Below, in pieces: positions 16,135-24,319 of a stretch of DNA of 64,000 nucleotides (positions are counted from its first letter, which is position 1; the number at the start of each line of letters is the position of its first letter). A program made the translations under genes and the position numbers. The DNA comes from Symplocastrum torsivum CPER-KK1 (GTDB taxonomy: Bacteria > Cyanobacteriota > Cyanobacteriia > Cyanobacteriales > Coleofasciculaceae), in NCBI GenBank assembly GCA_019358875.1, contig JAHHIF010000029.1, positions 1 through 64,000 on the forward strand. The letters are read 5' to 3'. The notes under the pieces were generated by a model that was not told the origin of the DNA, searched no databases, and saw only the letters and a program-made list of their open reading frames with translations.

Positions 16135-16689
16135 ATGCCTAATTACAGACGCGCCTATATTGCTGGTGGCACCTACTTCATCACTCAAGTGACCTATCAG
16201 CGTCAACCTTGGCTATGCAGCAAGATTACTCGTACCGCGCTTCGTACTGCAATCGAAACGGTGCGTCAACAGTATCCTTTTTCAATTGATGCCTTTGTGC
16301 TGTTGCCTGACCACTTTCATTGCATCTGGACATTACCATCGGGAGATAGCGATTATTCAACTCGGTTGCGGCTCATTAAAGGCTATGTGACAAAGCAATG
16401 CGGCAATCACCTTGATCTACCTCCAGTCGTTTCAGCCTCTCGACAAAAACGAGGGGAACAGAATCTCTGGCAACGGCGATTTTGGGAGCATGTGATCCGT
16501 GACGAAGACGATTTTACCCAGCATTGCGATTATATTCATTACAATCCCGTAGCCCATGGCTTATGCCAGGTTCCCCAACAATGGGAGTTTTCGAGCCTGC
16601 ATCGATTGATTGTAGAAGGAATGTATACGGCAGATTGGGGAATGGATGGTAAAGGCGTTGAACCCCTAAGTTGGGATGGTGGCGAATAA
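16135..16689 (+). CDS. REP-associated tyrosine transposase (RAYT, Y1_Tnp family)
   Basis: The 184-aa protein has the IS200/IS605-like Y1 fold: MPNYRRAYIAGGTYFITQVT at the N-terminus, the HUH-type metal motif in LLPDHFHCIWTLP (about residues 57-69), and a candidate catalytic Tyr in LRLIKGYVTKQ (about 82-92). The WEHVIRDEDDFTQHCDYIHYNP block (about 121-142) is diagnostic of RAYTs. Two near-identical REP palindromes flank the gene, which makes a REPtron-like unit. RAYTs are domesticated single-copy transposases that process REP hairpins. The downstream palindrome overlaps the last codons and the stop. Confidence 0.9.
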   Translation: MPNYRRAYIAGGTYFITQVTYQRQPWLCSKITRTALRTAIETVRQQYPFSIDAFVLLPDHFHCIWTLPSGDSDYSTRLRLIKGYVTKQCGNHLDLPPVVSASRQKRGEQNLWQRRFWEHVIRDEDDFTQHCDYIHYNPVAHGLCQVPQQWEFSSLHRLIVEGMYTADWGMDGKGVEPLSWDGGE

Positions 16690-16723
16690 GTAGGGTGCGT
16701 CATGACGCACTCTACTTATTCGC
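16682..16723. repeat. Extended REP palindrome at the 3' end of the RAYT gene
   Basis: This is a 42-bp palindrome with a single mismatched pair. Its 26-bp core matches the upstream REP with one base change (CACTC instead of CACCC). The arms extend the symmetry with GCGAATAA/TTATTCGC and include the RAYT stop codon. Confidence 0.85.
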
Positions 16724-16841
16724 TTGGTAATCCTGGTGACATGCCCTACCTGATTCGATTGCCTGTATCAAGCTCTACCAAACTGCAACAGCAAATCCGT
16801 TATCGTCATGGCATTAAGAATGTAATCTTATTTACATAACT

Positions 16842-17876
16842 ATGCGGATTGAGCAGTTGCAAGCGTTTCTGGCTGTTGCCGAAACAGGGAATTTCGGACA
16901 GGCAGCACAAAAATGTGGGGTAACGCAGTCCACAGTCAGCCGACAAATTCAGTCGTTAGAAAATGACTTGGGTTTGCCACTGTTTCATCGCACGGCTCAA
17001 GCTAAGCTGACGCTAGGAGGGGAACATCTCCTGCCTCATGCTCGCAAAATCTGTCAGGAGTGGCACTCGGCAACGCAGGAATTAGCAGAATTAATGGCAG
17101 GGAAGCAGCCAGAACTCTGTGTGGCAGCAATTCACTCAGTCTGTTCTCATTACTTACCTCCAATATTGCAGCAGTTTTGCAAAAATTACCCAGATGTGCA
17201 GTTACGGGTGACAGCATTAGGAAGCGATCGCGCTTTAAAAGTCCTCCGAGATGGTTTGGTTGATGTTGCGATTGTGATGAATAATCGCTTTTTGACCGCT
17301 AGCCCAGAAATGATTGTTGATGTCTTATTCAACGAACCTATTGAAGTCTTAATGGCGGCAAATCACCCCCTCACTCAACACGAACAGGTGCCTTGGGCAG
17401 AACTCATTCAGTATCCGCAAGTCGTGTTTAAAGATGGCTACGGGATGCAGCGCCTGGTACAAGAGCGATTCTCCCGGTTTGGAGCCAAACTGAAAGCGGT
17501 GATGGAGTTGAATACCTTAGAAGCGTTTCGTGGTGTTGTGCGGCAGGGAGAATTAATTGCTTTGTTGCCGAAATCAGCTTTAGTAGAGGCTTGTACTGAC
17601 CCAACTCTGGCAGTCCGTGCGATCGCCAATTTACCACCGTCACTAACGACACCCAATAACCTTGTCGGCAATGTCTCAACCTCAGATTCCAGCCTAAGTC
17701 GCCAGGTCGTTATGGTTACAACTCAAGACCGACTTCTCGTTCCTCCTATTCATTACTTTTGTCAGCTAGTGCGTCAGTTGGGGCTATCTAGCGTTAATCC
17801 ACCCTCATCCTCAGAAGGTAATAATTGCTCAGACCTTTCCAGCCATTTGACCAAGAAAGTGATGAATTATGAGTGA
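16842..17876 (+). CDS. LysR family transcriptional regulator
   Basis: The 344-aa protein starts with the LysR winged helix (MRIEQLQAFLAVAETGNFGQ, then CGVTQSTVSRQIQSLENDLG and LPLFHRT, residues 1-55). A PBP-like effector domain follows to about residue 310. The tail is low-complexity Ser/Asn. It lies in the same direction as the TrpD-like gene that starts 117 nt downstream. LysR proteins often control neighbours, but no T-N11-A site could be identified with confidence. Its effector is unknown. It resembles cyanobacterial LysR proteins that are not clearly CmpR, NtcB or RbcR. Confidence 0.85.
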   Translation: MRIEQLQAFLAVAETGNFGQAAQKCGVTQSTVSRQIQSLENDLGLPLFHRTAQAKLTLGGEHLLPHARKICQEWHSATQELAELMAGKQPELCVAAIHSVCSHYLPPILQQFCKNYPDVQLRVTALGSDRALKVLRDGLVDVAIVMNNRFLTASPEMIVDVLFNEPIEVLMAANHPLTQHEQVPWAELIQYPQVVFKDGYGMQRLVQERFSRFGAKLKAVMELNTLEAFRGVVRQGELIALLPKSALVEACTDPTLAVRAIANLPPSLTTPNNLVGNVSTSDSSLSRQVVMVTTQDRLLVPPIHYFCQLVRQLGLSSVNPPSSSEGNNCSDLSSHLTKKVMNYE

Positions 17877-17993
17877 TTGGGAAGATTACTAGGAAAGATG
17901 CTTGAGATTTCTTAGTCTCCAGTCCCCAAAACTGTTTAATTGGGCTTAACTTAATTCATAATTTCTCAATCCAAAGCTGACGACGAAACTGCC

Positions 17994-19100
17994 ATGAGTG
18001 ATGCTTTTAGGGAATTGTTAAAGAAAGTGGGTAGTGGTGTCCACACGGGTAAAAATTTGAGTCGTGAGGAAGCCGCAGCAGCGACTCGGATGATGCTGTT
18101 ACAAGAAGCAACCCCCGCTCAGATTGGCGCGTTTATGATTGCCCACCGGATTAAACGACCCACGAGTGAGGAACTGGCAGGAATGCTGGATGCTTATGAC
18201 CAGCTAGGGCCAAAACTGCAACCTTGGGGAATGGGGAATGGGAAAGATTCTTCAACAATGCCCTCTTTCTCTCAACCCGTAACCGTACTTGGAACACCAT
18301 ATGATGGGCGATCGCGTACTGCACCTGTAACTCCACTAACTGCCCTGATTTTGGCAGCCGCTGGGGTACCTGTGTTGATGCATGGGGGCGATTGTATGCC
18401 GACGAAGTATGGTGTCCCCTTAGTTGAGATTTGGCAGGGATTAGGAGTTGATTTCTCGAAACTAACGCTCTTTCAGGTTCAGCAGTTACTGGAAACAACA
18501 GGTTTGGGATTTATCTATCTTCCCCAACACTTTCCTCAAGCGCATCAGTTGGTTCCCTACCGCGACCAACTTGGCAAACGTCCACCAGCAGCAACACTAG
18601 AACTCGTTTGGTGTCCTTATGCAGGAAATGCCCATATTGTTGCAGGATATGTGCATCCTCCCACGGAAGACCGATTTCGACATACCTTTGAGTTTCGAGG
18701 AACCACTAATTTCACGTTGGTAAAAGGATTAGAGGGGAGTTGTGACTTGCCACGCGATCGCACGGCAATTATTGCAGTTAGTCAGCCAGGTAGCAGTTCT
18801 AACTTTGAGCGTATCCTGCTGCATCCCCGTGACTACGGTTTTGCTGGTGCGGAAGTGCCTCTCGACTCAACCTCTCAACTGTTGGCACAGATGCAAGATG
18901 TTTTACAAGGTAAATCGTCTGAATTGATGCTGGCTGCCATTTGGAACGGTGGATTTTATCTGTGGCGATGTGGGGTTTGCCCCGATTTACCTACAGGTCT
19001 TGCCAAAGCGCAAGCGTTATTTTTAGGCGGAAATGCTGCCCAGAAACTACAGGAAGTAAGCGATGCGATCGCTTCAATGCAGTTAGTGGCTAGTCCCTAA
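17994..19100 (+). CDS. Anthranilate phosphoribosyltransferase-like protein (TrpD2 type)
   Basis: The 368-aa product has the helical N-terminal domain of TrpD-like enzymes (NLSREEAAAATRMMLLQEATP, about residues 21-40; IGAFMIAHRIKRPTSEEL, about 44-60). The nucleoside phosphoribosyltransferase catalytic domain shows HGGDCMPTKYG at about 127. The canonical glycine-rich GTGGD motif of true TrpD is replaced (VLGTPYDGRSRTAP), which fits the TrpD2/YbiB-like branch. It is therefore probably not the tryptophan enzyme. A short insertion (WGMGNGKDSSTMPS, about 76-89) is encoded by GGGGAAT heptamers at 18226-18246. Confidence 0.75.
   Translation: MSDAFRELLKKVGSGVHTGKNLSREEAAAATRMMLLQEATPAQIGAFMIAHRIKRPTSEELAGMLDAYDQLGPKLQPWGMGNGKDSSTMPSFSQPVTVLGTPYDGRSRTAPVTPLTALILAAAGVPVLMHGGDCMPTKYGVPLVEIWQGLGVDFSKLTLFQVQQLLETTGLGFIYLPQHFPQAHQLVPYRDQLGKRPPAATLELVWCPYAGNAHIVAGYVHPPTEDRFRHTFEFRGTTNFTLVKGLEGSCDLPRDRTAIIAVSQPGSSSNFERILLHPRDYGFAGAEVPLDSTSQLLAQMQDVLQGKSSELMLAAIWNGGFYLWRCGVCPDLPTGLAKAQALFLGGNAAQKLQEVSDAIASMQLVASP
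18226..18246. repeat. In-frame GGGGAAT heptamers in the TrpD-like gene
   Basis: The units GGGGAAT, GGGGAAT, GGGAAAG run in tandem and encode a Trp/Gly/Met-rich stretch just before the expected phosphoribosyl-binding segment. This looks like a heptanucleotide repeat inside coding sequence. Confidence 0.6.
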
Positions 19101-19103
19101 TTT

Positions 19104-20000
19104 CTATTCTTTCTGAAACACTCGCTCTGCAAATCTAAGTTTGGCAGAACGAGAACGAGGGTTTTCATTAAGTTCGTTTTCTTGGGCTATCACTGGCTTT
19201 TTAGTTAGTACCCGTAACAAAGTTGAATCTCGGAGGCTGTGCTTAACAAGGCGATCCTCTAAGCTATGAAAACTGATAATACCTAGTCTGCCCCCAGGCT
19301 TTAGCCAGTTCGGTGCCTTGTTCAAGAAGGTTTCTAGAGAGGACAATTCCTGGTTAACAACAATCCTTAAGGCTTGAAAAACGCGGGTAGCCGGATGTAT
19401 TCTGCCATAGCGATATTTACGAGGGACACTATATGCGATCGCTTCTGCCAGTTGATCAGTCCTTTGAAACGGACGTTGTTCGACAATCCGCCGTGCAATT
19501 TGCCGAGATAGCCGTTCTTCCCCGTACTTGTAAAACGCATCCGCTAGTTGTGCTTCATCCCAGCGATTGATCACATCGGCAGCGGTGAGAGATTGACGCT
19601 GATCCATTCGCATATCTAAATCAGCAGCATGACGAAAACTAAAGCCTCGTTCTGGAATATCGAACTGAGCAGAGCTAACACCCAGATCGGCAATGATTCC
19701 ATCAAATTGCTGGTTAAATGGCTGATATTCTGCAAAATTACCCTGCCAGAACTGGACGTGCTCACCATACTTTTCTAACTTGGCTTTTGCTGAGGCGATC
19801 GCCTCAGCATCTCGATCAATCGCTGTGATGTGAACATCTGATGCCGCTTCCAGAATTAGCTGGCTGTGTCCACCCCCACCCACCGTAGCATCCAGGTAAT
19901 GCCCACCCGGACGAATGTCTAAACCTTCAATCAACTCTCGGCTCAGCACTGGCACATGTAAAAACGCCACTGGCTTCGCCTCTTCAGCACTAGTCTCCAT
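19104..20000 (-). CDS. rsmH: 16S rRNA (cytosine(1402)-N(4))-methyltransferase RsmH
   Basis: The frame extends to a TTG at 20024, but ATG at 20000 (METSAEEAKP) gives a normal 298-aa RsmH. Family motifs are clear: HVPVLSRELIEGL at the N-terminus, the SAM-binding DATVGGGGHSQLIL, ADLGVSSAQFDIPERGFSF, and the C-terminal GRLGIISFHSLEDRLVK. RsmH methylates N4 of C1402 in 16S rRNA and helps shape the P site. It is convergent with the TrpD-like gene, with a 3-bp gap between the two stops, and divergent from ndhH. It is not in a dcw cluster, as is usual in cyanobacteria. Confidence 0.95.
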   Translation of the reverse strand: METSAEEAKPVAFLHVPVLSRELIEGLDIRPGGHYLDATVGGGGHSQLILEAASDVHITAIDRDAEAIASAKAKLEKYGEHVQFWQGNFAEYQPFNQQFDGIIADLGVSSAQFDIPERGFSFRHAADLDMRMDQRQSLTAADVINRWDEAQLADAFYKYGEERLSRQIARRIVEQRPFQRTDQLAEAIAYSVPRKYRYGRIHPATRVFQALRIVVNQELSSLETFLNKAPNWLKPGGRLGIISFHSLEDRLVKHSLRDSTLLRVLTKKPVIAQENELNENPRSRSAKLRFAERVFQKE

Positions 20001-20238
20001 ATAATTAGTAAAGAGAAGCAACAAAAATCAATATATTGCACAAGACCTACCGCCATAAAGCTATCAAATATCAGCGATAAGCGAGTTCGTGCATTGTGCC
20101 TAGTCTGTTTTCCATTGTTAAATATCAACAGACTGCTGACTAGTAGGGGTAACTTGCCAAGTTGCACTACTGACTTTTGAAGCTGACTGTCTCTTGTTGC
20201 AACTGTCTAACCTGCCGAAACGGGAAACTGCTTAATTT

Positions 20239-21423
20239 ATGGCACAAATTGAAACGAGAACAGAACCCATGGTTCTCAACATGGGTCCTCACCATCCTTC
20301 CATGCACGGGGTGTTGCGACTGATTGTTACTCTCGATGGCGAGGATGTGGTCGATTGCGAACCGGTAATTGGCTACCTGCACCGGGGCATGGAGAAAATT
20401 GCCGAGAACCGCACTAGCATCATGTACGTCCCCTACGTCAGTCGCTGGGACTATGCGGAGGGGATGTTCAATGAGGCAATTACCGTCAATGCCCCAGAAA
20501 AGTTAGCGGATATTGCGGTACCCAAACGCGCCAGCTACATCCGCGTAATCATGCTGGAGTTGAATCGGATTGCCAATCACCTGCTGTGGTTGGGACCGTT
20601 CATGGCTGACGTTGGTGCCCAGACACCCTTCTTCTACATCTTCCGCGAACGGGAGTTGATTTACGACCTATGGGAAGCCGCCACAGGGCAACGGATGGTC
20701 AACAACAACTACTTCCGCATTGGCGGGGTAGCAGCTGATCTAACTTACGGCTGGGTTGATAAGTGTTCTGATTTCTGTGACTACTTTATCGACAAAGTAG
20801 ACGAGTACGAGCGCCTAATTACCGACAACCCGATCTTCCGGCGTCGGGTAGAGGGCGTTGGTACCATAAGCCGTGAAGAAGCGATTAACTGGGGACTTTC
20901 AGGTCCGATGCTGCGGGGTTCCGGTGTGAACTGGGATTTGCGGAAAGTAGACCACTACGAGTGCTACGACGACTTTGACTGGGAAGTGCAGTGGGAAACG
21001 GCTGGAGACTGCTTTGCCAGGTATTTAGTGCGGATTCGCGAGATGCGCGAGTCGGTTAAGATTATCCGTCAAGCCTTGAAAGGATTGCCTGGTGGTCCTT
21101 ACGAGAATCTGGAAGCCAAGCGCATGGCAGAAGGGAAGAAATCCCAGTGGAACGACTTTGATTACCAGTTTGTTGGTAAGAAAATTGCTCCGACTTTCAA
21201 GATTCCCAAGGGTGAACACTATGTCCGTGTTGAAAGTGGCAAAGGAGAACTGGGAATTTTCATCGTTGGGGATGATAATGTCTTCCCTTGGCGTTGGAAG
21301 ATTCGTGCTGCTGATTTCGTCAACCTGCAAATCTTACCCCAGCTCCTGCGGGGTGTGAAGCTAGCTGATATCATGCCAATTCTCGGTAGTGTTGATATCA
21401 TCATGGGTTCTGTGGATCGATAA
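20239..21423 (+). CDS. ndhH: NAD(P)H-quinone oxidoreductase subunit H
   Basis: The 394-aa product is the 49-kDa subunit of the cyanobacterial NDH-1 complex, part of the hydrophilic arm on the thylakoid membrane and involved in cyclic electron flow, respiration and CO2 uptake. Diagnostic segments include NMGPHHPSMHGVLRL (residues 14-28), GYLHRGMEKIAENR, PFMADVGAQTPFFYIFRERE and the C-terminal MPILGSVDIIMGSVDR. The length equals the usual cyanobacterial protein. It stands alone as a single gene, as is common for ndhH in cyanobacteria. Confidence 0.97.
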   Translation: MAQIETRTEPMVLNMGPHHPSMHGVLRLIVTLDGEDVVDCEPVIGYLHRGMEKIAENRTSIMYVPYVSRWDYAEGMFNEAITVNAPEKLADIAVPKRASYIRVIMLELNRIANHLLWLGPFMADVGAQTPFFYIFRERELIYDLWEAATGQRMVNNNYFRIGGVAADLTYGWVDKCSDFCDYFIDKVDEYERLITDNPIFRRRVEGVGTISREEAINWGLSGPMLRGSGVNWDLRKVDHYECYDDFDWEVQWETAGDCFARYLVRIREMRESVKIIRQALKGLPGGPYENLEAKRMAEGKKSQWNDFDYQFVGKKIAPTFKIPKGEHYVRVESGKGELGIFIVGDDNVFPWRWKIRAADFVNLQILPQLLRGVKLADIMPILGSVDIIMGSVDR

Positions 21424-21590
21424 AGATTTTAACAAGTAATCCCAGAATCTTCTGGTTAAGTAGAGAGGCAAAAGAGAGAATTCTTTCTTTTGCCTTTTTC
21501 TTTTCCACCTCACCTGCTCTCTCATAATTAGCCAATTAGACACCATGAGCTATCGTTCGCAAACGTTGCGATAAAAATCCCTTTCCCCTA

Positions 21591-21632
21591 TCACCTACAA
21601 CCTAACCCCTAACACCTATTTTCAGATTAGCG
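21591..21632. repeat. Dispersed repeat with CCTAACA-type heptamers upstream of cynS
   Basis: Degenerate heptamers (CACCTAC, AACCTAA, CCCCTAA, CACCTAT) run into the 17-bp block at 21613-21629, which is the reverse complement of 9472-9488. It occupies the space between ndhH and cynS, so it may affect the cynS promoter or leader. Confidence 0.65.
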
Positions 21633-21725
21633 ATGTGCGATTTGCTACAGTTTTTAGGACTGCACAACCGCTTGAATAGGGCTACAAGGCTGTCTGCAAC
21701 TGACAGCACGATGAGGAGTTTTTTT

Positions 21726-22169
21726 GTGTCTATTCCAGAAATTACTGCAGTGCTTTTAGCCGCCAAAAAAGCAAAAGGGCTAACTTTTGCTGACCTAGAG
21801 AAGATAGTTGGACGTGACGAAGTATGGATTTCAGCGGTATTCTACCGTCAAGCCAGTGCTTCTGAAGATGAGGCGAGTAAAATTATCTCGGCTTTGGGGT
21901 TAGAACCAGAAATGGTAGCAGAACTAACAGACTTTCCGGTGAAAGGGTCTTTAGACCCGGTTATTCCCACTGACCCGTTAATTTATCGGTTCTATGAGAT
22001 TATGCAGGTGTATGGAATGCCCATGAAAGCCGTGATTCATGAAAAGTTTGGCGATGGCATCATGAGTGCGATTGATTTTACTTTGGATATCGAGAAAGAA
22101 GAAGACCCAAAAGGCGATCGCGTTAAAGTCATCATGTCAGGTAAGTTTCTACCCTACAAAAAGTGGTAA
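21726..22169 (+). CDS. cynS: Cyanate hydratase (cyanase)
   Basis: The open frame reaches back to ATG 21633, but AGGAG at 21714-21718 lies 7 nt upstream of GTG 21726, which gives the usual 147-aa length starting (M)SIPEIT. Cyanase converts cyanate and bicarbonate to ammonia and CO2 through a carbamate intermediate. The N-terminal helical DNA-binding-like domain (LLAAKKAKGLTFADLEKIVG) and the C-terminal catalytic domain are intact. The Arg and Glu of the active site are visible in YRFYEIMQVYG and the Ser in GDGIMSAIDF. The protein ends in GKFLPYKKW. No cyanate transporter genes are nearby. Confidence 0.95.
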   Translation: MSIPEITAVLLAAKKAKGLTFADLEKIVGRDEVWISAVFYRQASASEDEASKIISALGLEPEMVAELTDFPVKGSLDPVIPTDPLIYRFYEIMQVYGMPMKAVIHEKFGDGIMSAIDFTLDIEKEEDPKGDRVKVIMSGKFLPYKKW

Positions 22170-22344
22170 GTAGAAGCTAGAAGTAAGCGAACAAAATAGT
22201 AGTAAGCGAACGTTAATTTGTAGAGTGTCTATGGATTCACAATTAGGCTTGCATTAAATGCTAAATAGGGACGCACAATTGTACGTCCCTACCTAGTTTT
22301 TATTTATTCCAGCCCCTAAAGAGTTGGTATCAGTTTTTTACTAC

Positions 22345-22686
22345 CTAGCTGGCTGATTCGACCAATAGCGACGAGCCTCCTGAGATGGCAGTATTCTGGA
22401 TACTAGATTCAAGCGCTTTTCGGATATCACCATTTAACTCTCTGCTCAAAATCCGCTGAATCCTCTGCTGCCAATCTTCTTCGATATGGTCTTGTAGCAT
22501 TTCAAGGGATGTAAGCAACCGTTGCCTGTCTAGTAGAGATAAATCTCTCATTAAGTCGTCGGCTTCCCAGAGCATCTGCTCTTGTGCTTCTGGAATAAGC
22601 TTTATCCAATTAGAAAGCAATAAGTTGCGTTCTACGATTGTCAGCTTCCATTGATACTCAGGCATGTTGCTTATCTCGTTTAACAT
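22345..22686 (-). CDS. Hypothetical protein, helical
   Basis: The frame opens at 22734, but ATG 22686 (MLNEISNMPEYQW) has an AGGA about 10 nt upstream and avoids the hairpin at 22736-22777. I chose it with moderate certainty; it gives 113 aa. The protein is predicted to be mostly helical (VERNLLLSNWIKLIPEAQEQ, then DRQRLLTSLEMLQDHIEEDW) with a Ser-rich tail. I recognise no domain. It is isolated between a convergent cynS and a decayed region. Confidence 0.45.
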   Translation of the reverse strand: MLNEISNMPEYQWKLTIVERNLLLSNWIKLIPEAQEQMLWEADDLMRDLSLLDRQRLLTSLEMLQDHIEEDWQQRIQRILSRELNGDIRKALESSIQNTAISGGSSLLVESAS

Positions 22687-22735
22687 TCCGATACCTGTTC
22701 CTAATCTAGAGAATGAATGTGAACAACTTGTCAAG

Positions 22736-22777
22736 AAAGCACTCTTTTTTGTGAAACAATTGTAAAAAGAGTGCTTT
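22736..22777. repeat. Perfect 14-bp inverted repeat
   Basis: AAAGCACTCTTTTT (22736-22749) pairs exactly with 22764-22777, with a 14-nt loop. It lies upstream of the helical hypothetical protein. The T-rich end of the stem on either strand makes a weak bidirectional terminator possible, but it could equally be a regulatory hairpin in the leader. Confidence 0.6.
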
Positions 22778-23336
22778 AGGTATTAGTACTTATAGCGTTG
22801 TCGATGTGCCGATAAAAGCTATGCGTCACGCGAATGTTGGTGTCGGCATCGGGAGTGTGGGAAGCGATCGCAGAGAATGTCCTCACCTTCGCTTCCGGTA
22901 GCGTAGAGTTATTTCCTAAGAAGTCGCTTTCATTTTGAAGGTGGATGGTTGACTGACAAAAGACCAAAAGTGATACCCTGTATGCTTTTCAATGGTTTGA
23001 GGCATGACTTTAACAGTCTTGCCTTTTCGTCTTTCAGGGCTTTGTCTGTTGTATCCGGATAGTTTTGTTAGTTAATCCGTTGAATGTAGAAAAAGGATAA
23101 GCGATCGCATCTGACAACCCAATGGCAGATTGCTCTTGATTTTTAGAAGTGGTTAGTGTGCTTGTCCCTTCGTTGTCTTTGGCGCGATCGCATTACCAAA
23201 AACATAAGCGATTCTTCTTGGGAAACGCTTCGCTAACCTCCTTTCTTGCTCCTAGTGCGAACTAGGTTTAATGCCAAAATTAGGGCATTTATGACAGATA
23301 ATCGGGTAAAAGGAGTGCAGTCTAACCTGAATAACC
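22778..23336. other. Gene-free HIP1-rich stretch
   Basis: No frame of credible composition is present. The stretch contains HIP1 octamers at 22864-22871, 23101-23108 and 23184-23191, and part of a direct repeat shared with the far side of the decayed gene that follows. It looks like eroded accessory DNA. Confidence 0.5.
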
Positions 23337-23790
23337 ATGTCTTTTGACAATACCTGTAAATATCTTTCAGAAACTTACCCAAATCCCTTTGTTGGTAGGT
23401 TAATCTGCCAACTTTTCAGCAAAGGAATTATGCGGGAATCTGTTATTTACCAATAAATTTTGGAAGAAGGACGAGAAGAAGGAAAGCGGGAAGAGGCATT
23501 AGCATACACTATGCGCCTGCTGACACGCCGGATTGGTACAGTAGAGCCGGAACTGGAAGCACAAATTCGAGAGCTAGCGACGCAAGAGCTAGAAGATTTG
23601 GGTGAAGCACTGTTAGATTTTTCGGAACCAGATGATCTGGACGCTTGGTTACAGGCTCGTCAGGATTAAAGAAGAAGTGCGATCGCATTACCCAAGAAAT
23701 TAAGCGATCGCCTTTCTATTACTAAACAAGGGTAAGTGAACAGCTTTCGGTTTACCCTTTGTCCTACTGCGATTCTAATGGCGCGATCGC
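22864..23790. repeat. Cluster of six HIP1 octamers
   Basis: GCGATCGC occurs at 22864, 23101, 23184, 23679, 23704 and 23783, six times in about 0.93 kb. HIP1 is a highly overrepresented cyanobacterial palindrome found throughout this window. The copies at 23184 and 23679 share the extended sequence GCGATCGCATTACC and are followed by similar TAAGCGAT blocks on either side of the pseudogene. Confidence 0.8.
23337..23669 (+). pseudogene. Decayed Rpn/PD-(D/E)XK nuclease family gene with DUF4351 tail
   Basis: One reading frame from ATG 23337 gives the family N-terminus (MSFDNTCKYLSETYPNPFVG). It then passes directly to the late segment (LICQLFSKGIMRESVIYQ), a TAA stop at 23454-23456 where the family has an acidic residue, and the C-terminal half (ILEEGREEGKREEAL then the DUF4351-like LLTRRIGTVEPELEAQIREL...LEDLGEALLDF). 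About 200 residues holding the nuclease core are missing. It is an internally deleted, stop-interrupted relic of a transposase-like recombination-promoting nuclease. The last 69 codons remain open from TTG 23460 but are unlikely to function. Confidence 0.75.
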
Positions 23791-23886
23791 TACAAAGCCA
23801 AATCTACCAGAGGCGATCGTCATTTACCTAACCGTCCTCTGATTGCCATTTGCGCTGACGCTCGAAGACTCGCTAACGCTTCACTA

Positions 23887-23900
23887 GCGTAGCGCTACGC
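23887..23900. terminator. GC-rich palindrome after the XRE gene
   Basis: The perfect 14-bp palindrome GCGTAGCGCTACGC lies 3 bp beyond the stop codon of the XRE regulator (minus strand). It may help terminate that transcript, although no T-run is present. Confidence 0.4.
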
Positions 23901-23902
23901 AA

Positions 23903-24154
23903 TCACGGTGGTGGTTTATCCTCAAGAACACCAGTCACATCAATTCCTAACGCCTTACATACAGTCTGGAGCGGAACTCCTAACTCACGCGCTAGAGCAA
24001 CTGCCCTGTCAATTCGTGGCAGTTTAATCCCATTTTCCCAATCGTAAATTTGGCGTTCAGATACTCCAATACGCCTCCCCAGTTCAGTTCGGGTTAGTTC
24101 AGCCGCTTCTCTGAGAAGTCTCAATGGAGATTTCCCTTCGTTTGAGTCAGTCAT
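23903..24154 (-). CDS. XRE family transcriptional regulator
   Basis: The 83-aa protein is essentially one Cro/C1-type helix-turn-helix: LRLLREAAELTRTELGRRIG (about 12-31), then VSERQIYDWENGIKLPRIDR and AVALARELGVPLQTVCKALG. A perfect 26-bp palindrome starts 5 bp upstream of its ATG and a third half-site lies further upstream, so autorepression and control of the divergent small-ORF run are likely. The short size and context fit a phage- or plasmid-type cassette regulator. Confidence 0.85.
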   Translation of the reverse strand: MTDSNEGKSPLRLLREAAELTRTELGRRIGVSERQIYDWENGIKLPRIDRAVALARELGVPLQTVCKALGIDVTGVLEDKPPP

Positions 24155-24158
24155 CTTT

Positions 24159-24216
24159 GAGCTAAAGTTCCGGAACTTTAGCTCTTGACATCCAGAAGTA
24201 ACAGGAGCTAAAGTTC
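24159..24216. promoter_or_regulatory. Palindromic operator with an extra half-site between XRE and the divergent small genes
   Basis: 24159-24184 is a perfect 26-bp palindrome with half-site GAGCTAAAGTTCC. 24205-24216 repeats 12 bases of the half-site (GAGCTAAAGTTC) in direct orientation. The palindrome is 5 bp from the XRE start codon. This is the expected pattern for a dimeric XRE repressor acting on its own and the divergent promoter. Confidence 0.8.
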
Positions 24217-24231
24217 ATGTTGGTAAGCATA

Positions 24232-24287
24232 AAAGACCAGCAAGTTTAACTGGCTCCGTCAGTATATGGCGTAGCTGACTGGTCTTT
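24232..24287 (+). promoter_or_regulatory. Structured leader upstream of the small-ORF cassette
   Basis: AAAGACCAG (24232-24240) pairs with CTGGTCTTT (24279-24287), and inside it GTCAG (24258-24262) pairs with CTGAC (24275-24279); one base is shared, so the two are alternatives. The right arm ends in TTTCCTT. This could be an attenuator or terminator between the operator and the first small ORF. Confidence 0.45.
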
Positions 24288-24319
24288 CCTTATTAATGTC
24301 TCATCTTAATCAAATACCC

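Noticed and set aside
16087..16137. tRNA-like sequence on the minus strand (TGGCTCAATCGGTAGAG, like a D-arm)
   Set aside because: Only the first part resembles a tRNA; the anticodon loop lacks T33 and no T-arm or matching acceptor strand is present. It could be a relic, but not a tRNA gene.
16741..16839. 32-codon frame just before the LysR gene
   Set aside because: Short, no known similarity, no ribosome binding site, and it ends immediately before the regulator's own leader bases.
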